NCBI GenBank assembly: GCA_046727715.1
Contig: JBKPDC010000161.1
Location: 1-17,870, forward strand
Length of the DNA stretch: 17,870 nt
Direction: 5' to 3'
Source of the DNA: CAVQLX01 sp046727715
GTDB taxonomy: Bacteria; Desulfobacterota; Binatia; DP-6
Position numbers and translations under genes: made by a program. The stretch's first letter is position 1, and every line of letters begins with the position of its first letter. Under the pieces are notes generated by a model. That model was not told where the DNA came from, did no database searches, and was given only the letters and a program-made list of their open reading frames with translations. Positions 7,201 to 14,787 of the stretch are shown piece by piece.

Positions 7201-9099
7201 GTGCTCAAGAACCTGCGGAAATACTCGTCGTCCCGCGGCGTCAAGATTCTCTACGCGCTCCTCGCCATCTCGTTCATCGGCTGGGGAGTGGGCGTCACGC
7301 GGCAGCAGCATCTCGAGGTGGTGGCGCAGGTACACGGCGAGCGTATCACGCGCCGGCAGCTCGACGACCAGACGGCGATGCTCCAGCGCCGCTTCCAGGA
7401 GATGCTGCGCGGAGCGGCACTGCCGCAGGGGCTCCAGCTGCGCGGCCAGGCGCTCGATCAGCTGATCGACGATGCGCTCCTGCGGCACGAGGCCGACCGG
7501 CTGGGCTTCGACGTCACCGAGCAGGACGTGCTGAACGCCATCAGCACCATGCCCGAGCTGCAAAAGGACGGCCGGTTCAATCGCGACCTCCTCGAGCGCG
7601 TGCTCCAGATTCAGCGCGATCGCGGCGAGTTCGAGGCACAGGTGCGCCAAGACCTGATGAACCGCCGGCTGCGCGGGCTCGTGGTCGACGGCGTGTCGGT
7701 GAGCGACGCCGAGGTCGAGGAGCGCTACCGCCAGGAGCGGGAGCAGCTGAACCTCGCCTACGTCCGCGTGCCCGCCGCCGGCCTGACCAAGGCGGTCACG
7801 CTCTCGGACGAGGAGCTCGCGAAGTGGGTCGCCGACAATCCCGATCGTTACCGCACGCCGCCACGCGTCCGGGTGCGCTACGCCGCGTACCAGCCGAAGG
7901 ACTTCGCTGCCCTCGCCACGCCGAGCGATGAAGCCGTCAAGACCTACTACGACGCGCACCGTGACGACCGATTCACCGCGCCCGAGGAGATCCGGGCGCG
8001 CCACATCCTGATCAAGGTCCCGCCCGACGCCGACGAGCAGCAGCGGGCCGAGGCGCGCAAGAAGGCGGAGGACGCGCTCGCCAAGGTGCAGAAGGGCGGC
8101 GACTTCGCGAAGCTGGCCCAGCAAATCTCGGAGGACGCCGGCTCCGCCAGCAAGGGCGGCGACCTCGGACTCTTCTCGCGCGGCAAGATGGTACCGGCGT
8201 TCGACGCCGCGGCGTTCGCCCTCGAGCCCGGCGCGGTGAGCGACGTGGTCGAGAGCCCCTTCGGCTTCCACATCATCAAGGTGGAGGACAAGCTCCCCGG
8301 CGGTCAGAAGCCGCTCGAGGCCGTGCGCCAGGAGATCGTGCAGACGCTCAGCGAGGAGCAGGGGCTTGAGCTGGCGCGCAAGCAGGCCGAGTCCGACCGC
8401 CGCGAGGTGGTGCGCGGGAAGCGTCTGGCGGACGTCGCGGGCAGCCGGCTCAAGGACACCCCGCCGTTCGCCGCCACCGACGAGGTGCCCGGGGTGGGCC
8501 GCCTGAAGGCGTTCACCGACGCGGCGTTTGCGCTCGGGCCCGATCAGCCGAGCGATCTCATCGAGGGGGACGACGTCATCTACCTGCTCGAGCCCATCGA
8601 GCGCCTCGATCCGCACGTGCCGCCAGTCGCCGAGCTGGGAGACCGGCCGGTCGAGGACGCCAAGCGCGCGCGGGCCGAGGCGCTCGCCAAGGAGCGCGGG
8701 GAGAAGCTGCTCACGCGGGCGAAGGAGATCGGCCTCGACAAGGCGGCGGCCGAGCAGCAGCTGCCGATCGAGACCACCGGCCCGTTCGAGCGCCGGGCGG
8801 GCGTGGTGCCCAAGCTCGCCGGCGCGCCGGAGCTGCGCACCGACGCCCTAGCGCTCACCGCGGCGCAGCCGCTCGCCCCGAAGCTGTACGGGGTCGGTGG
8901 TGACGCCGTCGTGGTCGGCTTGAAGGAGCGCGTGCCGTCAGATCCCGCGGGCCTCGCCGACGCGAAGGACACGATCAAGGCCACCCTGCTGCAGCAGAAG
9001 CAGCAGGAGGCAATACAGGCGTTCATGAACCATCTGAAGGAGCGCGCACAGCAGGATGGCGCGCTCGCGGTCCACGCCGACGCCGTCGCCGAGGGCTGA
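7201..9099 (+). CDS. ppiD: Membrane-anchored periplasmic foldase, PpiD-like (SurA_N plus parvulin domain)
   Basis: The 632-residue protein has a basic N-terminus (LKNLRKYSSSRGVK), a single membrane anchor (about 15-34), a SurA/PpiD-type N-terminal chaperone region (about 38-190), and one parvulin peptidyl-prolyl isomerase domain (about 262-363). The parvulin domain is marked by RARHILIKV, GGDFAKLAQQISEDAGSASKGGDLGLFSRGKMV and FGFHIIKVED. A long Glu/Lys-rich C-terminal region follows. This is the PpiD architecture and length. It helps newly exported proteins fold at the periplasmic face of the translocon. The start is GTG 7201, because the anchor follows at the usual distance and the upstream sequence lies in the intergenic gap. 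No Shine-Dalgarno sequence is seen. Its last 44 bases overlap the following hydrolase gene in another frame. Confidence 0.9.
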   Translation: MLKNLRKYSSSRGVKILYALLAISFIGWGVGVTRQQHLEVVAQVHGERITRRQLDDQTAMLQRRFQEMLRGAALPQGLQLRGQALDQLIDDALLRHEADRLGFDVTEQDVLNAISTMPELQKDGRFNRDLLERVLQIQRDRGEFEAQVRQDLMNRRLRGLVVDGVSVSDAEVEERYRQEREQLNLAYVRVPAAGLTKAVTLSDEELAKWVADNPDRYRTPPRVRVRYAAYQPKDFAALATPSDEAVKTYYDAHRDDRFTAPEEIRARHILIKVPPDADEQQRAEARKKAEDALAKVQKGGDFAKLAQQISEDAGSASKGGDLGLFSRGKMVPAFDAAAFALEPGAVSDVVESPFGFHIIKVEDKLPGGQKPLEAVRQEIVQTLSEEQGLELARKQAESDRREVVRGKRLADVAGSRLKDTPPFAATDEVPGVGRLKAFTDAAFALGPDQPSDLIEGDDVIYLLEPIERLDPHVPPVAELGDRPVEDAKRARAEALAKERGEKLLTRAKEIGLDKAAAEQQLPIETTGPFERRAGVVPKLAGAPELRTDALALTAAQPLAPKLYGVGGDAVVVGLKERVPSDPAGLADAKDTIKATLLQQKQQEAIQAFMNHLKERAQQDGALAVHADAVAEG

Positions 9100-9877
9100 C
9101 GTCGCCCACCTCGACGCCGCGGACGGCTTTACCCTGCCGGGCAGCCGGGCGCTCGGCTGCCTGCTCCTCCACGGATTCACCGCCACCCCGGCCGAAGTGC
9201 GCCCGCTGGGCGAGGCGCTGGCGGCCGCCGGGTTTCCGGTGCGCGGGGTCCGTCTGGCCGGTCACGCCACCACACCCGCCGAGCTGGCGCGCACGGGCTG
9301 GCGCGACTGGTTCGCATCGGCCGAGGACGGCCTGGCGGCGCTCCGCGCGACGGCGCCGCGCGTCGCCGTCGCCGGCGTGTCCCTCGGGGGGTTGCTCGCG
9401 CTGCTGCTCGCCGCTCGCCAGCCGACGAACGTCGCGGCCATCGTCTGCGGCGGCACGCCGCTGCGCCTGGCCGACCGCCGCGCGGCGCTCCTGCGTTCGC
9501 TCCGCTGGCTTCCCGCCGTGCGCCGGCGCTACGCGGTCCTGCCGAAGCGCGGCCGCGACATCTTCGACCCCGCCGCGCGCGCCGCCAGTCGGACCTACGA
9601 CGTCATGCCGCTGCCTGCCCTGCTCTCGCTGCTCGAGTTGCGCGGGGTCGTGTGGCGCGCGCTCGCTCGCGTGACGCAGCCCGTCCTCGTGCTCCACGGC
9701 CGCCACGATCACGCGGCGCCGGTGTCGAACGTCGCGCTGCTGCGCCGCCGGCTGGGCTCCCACCGTGTGGAGACGCACGTCCTGGAACGGAGCTGGCACG
9801 TGGTCACCGAGGACGTCGAGCGCGACCTGGTGGCGCGCCTCACGATTGAGTTTCTGACTCGGGTCGAGGGGTCGTGA
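9056..9877 (+). CDS. Alpha/beta hydrolase, carboxylesterase/monoacylglycerol-lipase-like
   Basis: This 273-residue protein has an alpha/beta-hydrolase fold. The oxyanion region is LLLHGFTATPAEVRPL (about 36-51). The motif RLAGHATTPAELARTGWRDW (66-85) resembles the Est30-type carboxylesterase family. The nucleophile elbow is GVSLGG with Ser109, and the likely triad is completed by Asp218 (HGRHDHAAP) and His248 (SWHVV). It should hydrolyse short- to medium-chain esters or monoacylglycerols; the physiological substrate cannot be read. No signal peptide is seen. The start at ATG 9056 lies inside the end of the ppiD-like gene (44-bp overlap). The first 15 residues are low-complexity, so a later non-ATG start is possible. 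The 3' end overlaps the convergent permease by 38 bp. Confidence 0.85.
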   Translation: MARSRSTPTPSPRADVAHLDAADGFTLPGSRALGCLLLHGFTATPAEVRPLGEALAAAGFPVRGVRLAGHATTPAELARTGWRDWFASAEDGLAALRATAPRVAVAGVSLGGLLALLLAARQPTNVAAIVCGGTPLRLADRRAALLRSLRWLPAVRRRYAVLPKRGRDIFDPAARAASRTYDVMPLPALLSLLELRGVVWRALARVTQPVLVLHGRHDHAAPVSNVALLRRRLGSHRVETHVLERSWHVVTEDVERDLVARLTIEFLTRVEGS

Positions 9878-11744
9878 CCTCCGACCACGGCTCGCCAACC
9901 GGCGTGCGTCCGGGCACGGCGTGGCTTCCCGCCGGGCATTCCATGGCGAAATGCAGCGACGGGTACTTCGGGGGGAGGCGCATCAAGTTGTGCACGAACA
10001 CTCCGGTCACCATGCGGTCGACCCAGGAGGACGTGGGCCAGCCGAAGTGGACGGTGATGTCCCGTCCCTCGAGCTCCTCGACGAGCAGCTCGAGGATGAC
10101 GACGATGCTCGCGTAGACGCTCCCCCCCTGGATGGGGATGCGGTAGTGATTCGGCCCGAGCTTCTCGGGGATCGACTGGCGCGGGGAGAAGAACGTGACG
10201 AATGCGTCGCATGGCGCCGAGCGCACTTCGAGCTCGCCGGGGCGGCGGAACCAGACGTGCAGCGGGCCGTCCGTCTCGCCGAGCGCGAGCAGCATCTCCA
10301 TGGGCAGGTCGCTGCGCCGCTTCTCCTTCACCTCCGGACCGTAGCGACGCGAGAACGGAATGCCGGCCAGCAGGATGACGCCGACGACGCTCGCCCACAG
10401 TCCGGTGCCGTACGGTTTGTGGAGGGCCAGGTAGATGAAGCAGGCGATCAGCACGAACTCGAGCAGCAGCGTCCCGACGCGCGACGTGTAGTAGTCGCGG
10501 ATGTCCTTCGTGCCCTGGAAGAAGCGGTAGATCAGCAGGCACCCGACGTTCAAGACGAAGCTCGCCAGGAGCCCGATGGCGTACATCTCGGCCAGGATCG
10601 CCTGCGAGCCACGTGTGAGGAGGATGATCGCCGTGTAGAAGCCGCCGTTCAGGAGATGGATGCGGTAGAGCGAGGCGCGCCGGTTCGTCTTGATGAGCCC
10701 GTCGATCCGGTAGCGGTGCGCCACCCGTTCCAGTAACTCGCTCGACGCGACGTAGGCGGTGTTCACCGCCATGATCAGGATGATGCTGCCCAACACGCCG
10801 ACCAGCACCCCGAACGGCACGTTGGCGACGAGCGTGGCGTAGTGCGTGATCAGGTCGCCCTCGTGCGCCCGGAGGTCGATGGGCGCCGACAGGGCGAGCG
10901 CCGACACCGCCGGCGTCACGACACCGACGGTGAGCGCGAGGAACCAGTACGCCCGGGCGATGTCGCGCCAGCTCTGCACCAGGCCCGCGGTCTGGATCAC
11001 CGACTCGATGCCCGAGTAGGCGAGCACGCAGCTCGCCACGCCCACCGTGATCACCGCCACGAAGTGGCCAACCCCCCCCTGCCCGATGCTGCCGGCGACG
11101 CTGCGCACGCTGTCCACCATCACCGCCGGGCTCTGCGGATCCATGTGCACCAGCCCGAGCGCGATCAGGTTCACGAACACGAAGCTCGCCCCGGCGAAGA
11201 TGAAGAAGGTGACGCGGGCGTTCTCCCGGATGCCGAGGATGTTCAGGAACGCCACCCCCCAGATGATCGCGAGGATGAGGGCGTACTCCTGCCCGGCGGA
11301 CAGCGGCAGGAAGGCCGTCCCGTTGATGACGGCGCTGACGGTCGAGATGCACGCCGTGAGGATGTAGTCGACCATGATGGACGCAACGGCGACGAACGAC
11401 GCCACCGGCCCGAGCACCAGGTACGAGAAGGAGTACACCCCGCCGCCGCGGATGCCGCTGCGCTCGAGGATCTGTGCGATCTCGACCATCCGGCTGGAGA
11501 GGACCCGCATGAGGATGGAGGTGAACGCGATGAAGAAGATGGCCTGATGGCCGATGAAGCGGTGCGCCTCGGCGGGCGCGTAGAACACGGACGTCAGCTC
11601 GTCCATGAGCGTGATCACGCCGATGGAGAGCCAGGTGAGGTACCACTTGCCGCCCTGGGCGTAGCCGAGAAGGTTCTTCTGTCGCAGCAGGACCGCGAAG
11701 AGGACGACCAGGATCAGGTTGAGGAGGACGATGAGGGTGGTCAT
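9840..11744 (-). CDS. APC-superfamily permease with soluble C-terminal domain
   Basis: This 634-residue protein has about 12-13 hydrophobic segments over residues 5-465, then a soluble region (about 466-634). GIRGGGVYSFSYLVLGPVASFVAVASIMVDYILT (98-130) resembles the TM2-TM3 region of amino acid-polyamine-organocation permeases. The later NTAYVASSELLERVA (328-342) also fits that superfamily. The segment where APC proteins have the glycine-rich TM1 substrate motif reads ITLMDELTSVFYAPAEAHRF instead (44-63), and a further helix precedes it. The substrate is therefore unknown. The soluble domain contains HVWFRRPGELEVR, ITVHFGWPTSSWVDRM and a short tail antisense to the hydrolase 3' end. ATG 11744 overlaps the stop of the preceding permease remnant (ATGA), so translation is probably coupled. 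It is the last gene of the radA operon. Confidence 0.82.
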   Translation of the reverse strand: MTTLIVLLNLILVVLFAVLLRQKNLLGYAQGGKWYLTWLSIGVITLMDELTSVFYAPAEAHRFIGHQAIFFIAFTSILMRVLSSRMVEIAQILERSGIRGGGVYSFSYLVLGPVASFVAVASIMVDYILTACISTVSAVINGTAFLPLSAGQEYALILAIIWGVAFLNILGIRENARVTFFIFAGASFVFVNLIALGLVHMDPQSPAVMVDSVRSVAGSIGQGGVGHFVAVITVGVASCVLAYSGIESVIQTAGLVQSWRDIARAYWFLALTVGVVTPAVSALALSAPIDLRAHEGDLITHYATLVANVPFGVLVGVLGSIILIMAVNTAYVASSELLERVAHRYRIDGLIKTNRRASLYRIHLLNGGFYTAIILLTRGSQAILAEMYAIGLLASFVLNVGCLLIYRFFQGTKDIRDYYTSRVGTLLLEFVLIACFIYLALHKPYGTGLWASVVGVILLAGIPFSRRYGPEVKEKRRSDLPMEMLLALGETDGPLHVWFRRPGELEVRSAPCDAFVTFFSPRQSIPEKLGPNHYRIPIQGGSVYASIVVILELLVEELEGRDITVHFGWPTSSWVDRMVTGVFVHNLMRLPPKYPSLHFAMECPAGSHAVPGRTPVGEPWSEVTTPRPESETQS

Positions 11745-12189
11745 GGCGCCAGGAAGAACGTGGCCTGCGTCACGGCGCTCACCGTGGAGATGCACGCCGT
11801 GAGGATGTAGGTGACCATGATCGAGGCGACGGCGACCAGCGACGCCACCGCCCGAGCACCAGGTAGGAAAACGAGTAGACGCCGCCGCCGCGGATCTGGT
11901 TCCGCTCGAGGACCTCCGCGATCTCGACCATGCGGCTCGAGAGCACGCGCATGACGAGCGACGTGGCGGCGATGAAGAAGATCGCTTGATGACCGATGAA
12001 GCGGTGAGCTTCCGCCGGCGCGTAGAAGATCGACGTCAGCTCGTCCATGAGGGTGATGAGCCCGACGGCGAACCAGTTGAGGTAGAAGCGGCCGCCCTTG
12101 GCGTACCCGAGGAGTCCCGGCGAGCGCACTAGCTTCCAGAACGTCGCCAGGAGGACCAGGTTCAGGAGGATCAGGGCGGGGGCGGTCAC
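11741..12189 (-). pseudogene. Decayed N-terminal copy of the downstream permease (truncated, one-base deletion)
   Basis: The GTG at 12189 overlaps the radA stop (GTGA). The first 113 codons read cleanly and match the N-terminus of the permease at 11744 at most positions, for example the shared segments ITLMDELTS, FYAPAEAHRFIGHQAIFFIA and RVLSSRMVEIA. After SFSYLVLG (codon at 11853-11851) one base is missing relative to the sister gene: GGGCGG here against GGGCCGG there. As written, the protein ends frameshifted at 11779 (136 residues). One added base would restore VASLVAVASIMVTYILTACISTVSAV and run to a TGA at 11741. That would give about 149 residues, still lacking the rest of the transporter. 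The copy was evidently a tandem paralogue that lost some 480 codons. The deletion could be a real mutation or a sequence error. Confidence 0.8.
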
Positions 12190-13559
12190 GCGAGCTCCAG
12201 CGCCTCGAAGAGCTGGTCGAGCGCCGCGACGCCCTGCACCCGCAGGCCCGGGGCGGGCCGCAGCCCGCGCGCGTTGCCGGCCGGCAGCACGCAGCGGCGG
12301 AACCCCTGGCGGGCGGCTTCGCGTCCGCGCGCCTCGGCCCGCGCCACCGAGCGCACTTCACCCGTGAGCCCGACCTCGCCCCACAGCGCTACGTCGTCCG
12401 GCAGCGGGCGGCCCTGCACGCTCGACGCCACGGCGGCGATCACCGCCAGGTCGGCGGCGGGCTCCTCGACCCGCAGGCCGCCCGCGACGTTCAGGAACAC
12501 GTCCTGGTCGTGTAGCTGCATGCGGCAGCGCTTCTCGAGTACCGCCAGGAGCAGAGCGACGCGCCCGGGGTCGACGCCGATCGCCGTGCGCCGCGGCATC
12601 GCGAGGCCCGAGCGCGACACCAGGGCCTGGATCTCCACCAGCACCGGGCGACTGCCCTCGAGGGTGGCGAGCACCGCCGAGCCCGCTGCGCCGGCCGGCC
12701 GCTCGGCGAGGAACGCGGCCGACGGATTCTGCACCTCGGCGAGCCCGCCCTCACCCATCTCGAACACGCCCACCTCGTTGGTGGACCCGAAGCGGTTCTT
12801 CACGGCGCGCAGCACCCGCAGCGCGTGCGCGCCGTCGCCCTCGAAGTAGAGCACCGTGTCCACCAGATGCTCCAGCACGCGCGGCCCGGCGAGTGCGCCT
12901 TCCTTGGTCACGTGACCGATCAGGATGCAGGCGAGGCCGGTCGCCTTGCAGTGCGCGGTGAGCAGCGCCGCCGACTCCCGCACCTGCCCGACGCTGCCGG
13001 GGGCCGACGCCAGCGCCGAGGTGTGGAGCGTCTGGATGGAGTCCACGACCACGGCCGCGGGTCGGAGCGCCTCGAGCTGCGCGATCACGGCCTCGGCGTT
13101 GGTCTCGGGAAGGATCAGCACCTGCGCGTCGCCGAGGCCGAGCCGATCGGCGCGCAACCGCACCTGCTCGGGGGATTCCTCGCCCGCCACGTAGAGGACG
13201 CCGAGCCCTTGCCGGGCGAGCGCGCTGCACGCCTGGAGCGTCAGCGTGGACTTGCCGATCCCGGGGTCACCGCCGACCAGAATCACCGAACCCTGCACGA
13301 GGCCGCCACCGAGGACGCGATCGAGCTCGCCGATGCCGGTCGACCGGCGGATCGACTCCTCGGTCGCCACGGCCGCCAGCGGCCGGGGGGCGGCGCCTCC
13401 CGTCGGCGCTTTCGCTGCCGTCCGACTCTTGGGGTCCGGGAGGGTCTCCTCCACCATCGATCCCCACGTTGCACATGAGGGGCATTGCCCGAGCCATCGT
13501 GGGGAGACGTGCCCGCACTGCTGGCAGACGAACGCCGTCCGGCGGGTCTTGTCAACCAT
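12186..13559 (-). CDS. radA: DNA repair protein RadA (Sms), RecA-like branch-migration ATPase
   Basis: RadA processes recombination intermediates and drives branch migration with RecA. The 457-residue protein has the full family layout. It starts with an N-terminal C4 zinc finger (Cys12, Cys15, Cys26, Cys29; motif CQQCGH...CPSC). The RecA-like ATPase core has Walker A GGDPGIGKST (97-106) and VVVDSIQTL (170-178), followed by the RadA signature KNRFG (254-258). The C-terminal Lon-like domain has AIGVDPGRVALLLAVLEKR (326-344) and GEVGLTGEVR (394-403). ATG 13559 is the natural start; a TTG at 13580 would add seven residues and was not used. The start codon lies against the left arm of the BirA-type operator. 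The stop overlaps the GTG of the permease remnant, so radA heads a radA-permease operon, divergent from bioF. Confidence 0.96.
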   Translation of the reverse strand: MVDKTRRTAFVCQQCGHVSPRWLGQCPSCATWGSMVEETLPDPKSRTAAKAPTGGAAPRPLAAVATEESIRRSTGIGELDRVLGGGLVQGSVILVGGDPGIGKSTLTLQACSALARQGLGVLYVAGEESPEQVRLRADRLGLGDAQVLILPETNAEAVIAQLEALRPAAVVVDSIQTLHTSALASAPGSVGQVRESAALLTAHCKATGLACILIGHVTKEGALAGPRVLEHLVDTVLYFEGDGAHALRVLRAVKNRFGSTNEVGVFEMGEGGLAEVQNPSAAFLAERPAGAAGSAVLATLEGSRPVLVEIQALVSRSGLAMPRRTAIGVDPGRVALLLAVLEKRCRMQLHDQDVFLNVAGGLRVEEPAADLAVIAAVASSVQGRPLPDDVALWGEVGLTGEVRSVARAEARGREAARQGFRRCVLPAGNARGLRPAPGLRVQGVAALDQLFEALELA

Positions 13560-13580
13560 ACCAGGCAATGAGGTTGACAA
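13549..13580. promoter_or_regulatory. BirA-type biotin operator between radA and bioF
   Basis: TTGTCAACC (13549-13557), a 14-base spacer and GGTTGACAA (13572-13580) form a perfect 9-bp inverted repeat. The BirA operator consensus known from many bacteria is TTGTAAACC, then 14-16 bases, then GGTTTACAA. The repeat here matches it except for one symmetrical A-to-C change per arm. It lies 28 bases upstream of the bioF start, where biotin-dependent repression by BirA would be expected. The left arm covers codons 1-4 of radA, starting within the radA ATG. The right arm also contains TTGACA (13574-13579), a perfect -35 hexamer on the plus strand, although no good -10 element follows at 17 bases (CATCAC). 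Operator identity is strongly inferred; the promoter is not settled. Confidence 0.85.
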
Positions 13581-13608
13581 TCTCCGGACCGACCGCCATC
13601 ACCGGGCG

Positions 13609-14787
13609 GTGGAGACACTCGACCACGAGCTGGTGGCGGAGCTGGCGCGCCTCGAAGCAGCCGGGTTGCGCCGCACGCTGCGTGCGCTCGGGAGCGGCTC
13701 GGCCGCCGAGGTCACCATCGACGGGCGGCCCGTACTTCTCCTTTCCTCCAACAACTACCTCGGGCTCGCCGACCATCCGGCCGTCGTGGCAGCTGCCTGC
13801 CAGGCGACCCGTCGCTGGGGCTGCGGCACGGGCGCGTCGCGGCTGATCTGCGGCCACCTCGACCTGCACGCCGAGGTCGAGGCGCAGCTTGCCGCGTTCA
13901 AGGGGACCGAGGCGGCGCTGCTGTTCCCGTCGGGTTACCAGGCCAACGTGGGCGCCATCACGGCGCTCGTCGGTCGGGGCGACCACGTTTTCAGCGACGC
14001 CCTCAACCATGCGAGCATCATCGACGGGTGCCGGCTCTCGCGCGCCTCCGTCCACGTCTATCCCCACCGCGACGTGCGCACGCTCGAGGCGCTTCTCGCC
14101 ACCACCCCAGAAGGGGGCCGCCGCCTCATCGTCACGGACTCTGTCTTCTCCATGGACGGCGACCGGGCCCCCCTGGATGCCCTCGTCGCGTTGTCGCGTC
14201 TGTATCACACGAGCGTGTTCTTGGACGAGGCCCACGCCACCGGCGTGCTGGGCGCGCGGGGGGCGGGGCTAGCCGAGGCCGAGGGCCTCGGTGCCGAGGT
14301 CGCCGTCCACATGGGAACGCTCGGCAAGGCGCTGGGTGGGGCCGGCGCGTACGTGGCGGGATCGCGCGCCCTCGTCGACCTGATCGCGAACCGCGCGCGC
14401 AGCTTCGTCTACACGACGGGCCTGGCGCCCGCCGCGGTGGCCGCCGCCGGCGCGGCGCTGCGGATCGTCATCGGCGAGCCACAGCGGCGCGCCGCGCTCC
14501 TGCGCAACGCCGAGCGGCTGCGCGGCGGGCTGGCGGCGGTGGGACTCCGGGTGGGTGGCGATACGCACATCATCCCGGTGCTCGTCGGCGACAACGCGCG
14601 CGCGCTGCGGTTCGCTGCCGCGCTGCTCGAGGGCGGCGTCCTGGCCCAGGCCATCCGTCCGCCGACGGTTCCGCTCGGCACCGCCCGGCTGCGCGTGACA
14701 CCCATGGCGACCCACACCGACGCGCAGATCGACCGGGCACTCGCCGCGTTCGCCGGGGCGGTGGACACCGCCGGGGTGGCACCGTGA
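13609..14787 (+). CDS. bioF: 8-amino-7-oxononanoate synthase BioF
   Basis: BioF condenses pimeloyl-ACP (or pimeloyl-CoA) with L-alanine to give 8-amino-7-oxononanoate, the first step of biotin ring assembly. The 392-residue, PLP-dependent alpha-oxoamine synthase shows LSSNNYLGLADHP (45-57), GTGASRLICGHLDLHAEVE (73-91), FPSGYQANVGAI (106-117), LDEAHATG with Asp206 and His209 contacting the cofactor, and HMGTLGKALGG with the PLP lysine at Lys240. I take GTG 13609 as the start because it gives the usual BioF N-terminus (HELVAELARLEAAGLRR). The upstream in-frame sequence runs back through the operator and into radA antisense. There is no clear Shine-Dalgarno sequence. The stop overlaps the bioA start (GTGA). 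Repression by BirA is inferred from the operator just upstream. Confidence 0.95.
   Translation: METLDHELVAELARLEAAGLRRTLRALGSGSAAEVTIDGRPVLLLSSNNYLGLADHPAVVAAACQATRRWGCGTGASRLICGHLDLHAEVEAQLAAFKGTEAALLFPSGYQANVGAITALVGRGDHVFSDALNHASIIDGCRLSRASVHVYPHRDVRTLEALLATTPEGGRRLIVTDSVFSMDGDRAPLDALVALSRLYHTSVFLDEAHATGVLGARGAGLAEAEGLGAEVAVHMGTLGKALGGAGAYVAGSRALVDLIANRARSFVYTTGLAPAAVAAAGAALRIVIGEPQRRAALLRNAERLRGGLAAVGLRVGGDTHIIPVLVGDNARALRFAAALLEGGVLAQAIRPPTVPLGTARLRVTPMATHTDAQIDRALAAFAGAVDTAGVAP

Noticed and set aside
9056..9877. The alpha/beta hydrolase as BioH (pimeloyl-ACP methyl esterase) for the biotin pathway
   Set aside because: Motifs resemble Est30-like carboxylesterases, it is 3.7 kb away from bioF in another transcription unit, and no operator precedes it. 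Not excluded, but unsupported.
11840..11860. Programmed ribosomal frameshift in the permease remnant
   Set aside because: No slippery heptamer or following stem is evident. The sister gene has one extra base at the matching site, so a simple one-base deletion explains it, and the product would still be truncated.
13574..13602. A confident sigma-70 promoter for bioF (TTGACA, 17 bases, CATCAC)
   Set aside because: The -35 hexamer is perfect, but it is part of the palindrome and the -10 hexamer is poor, so I do not list it as a separate feature.
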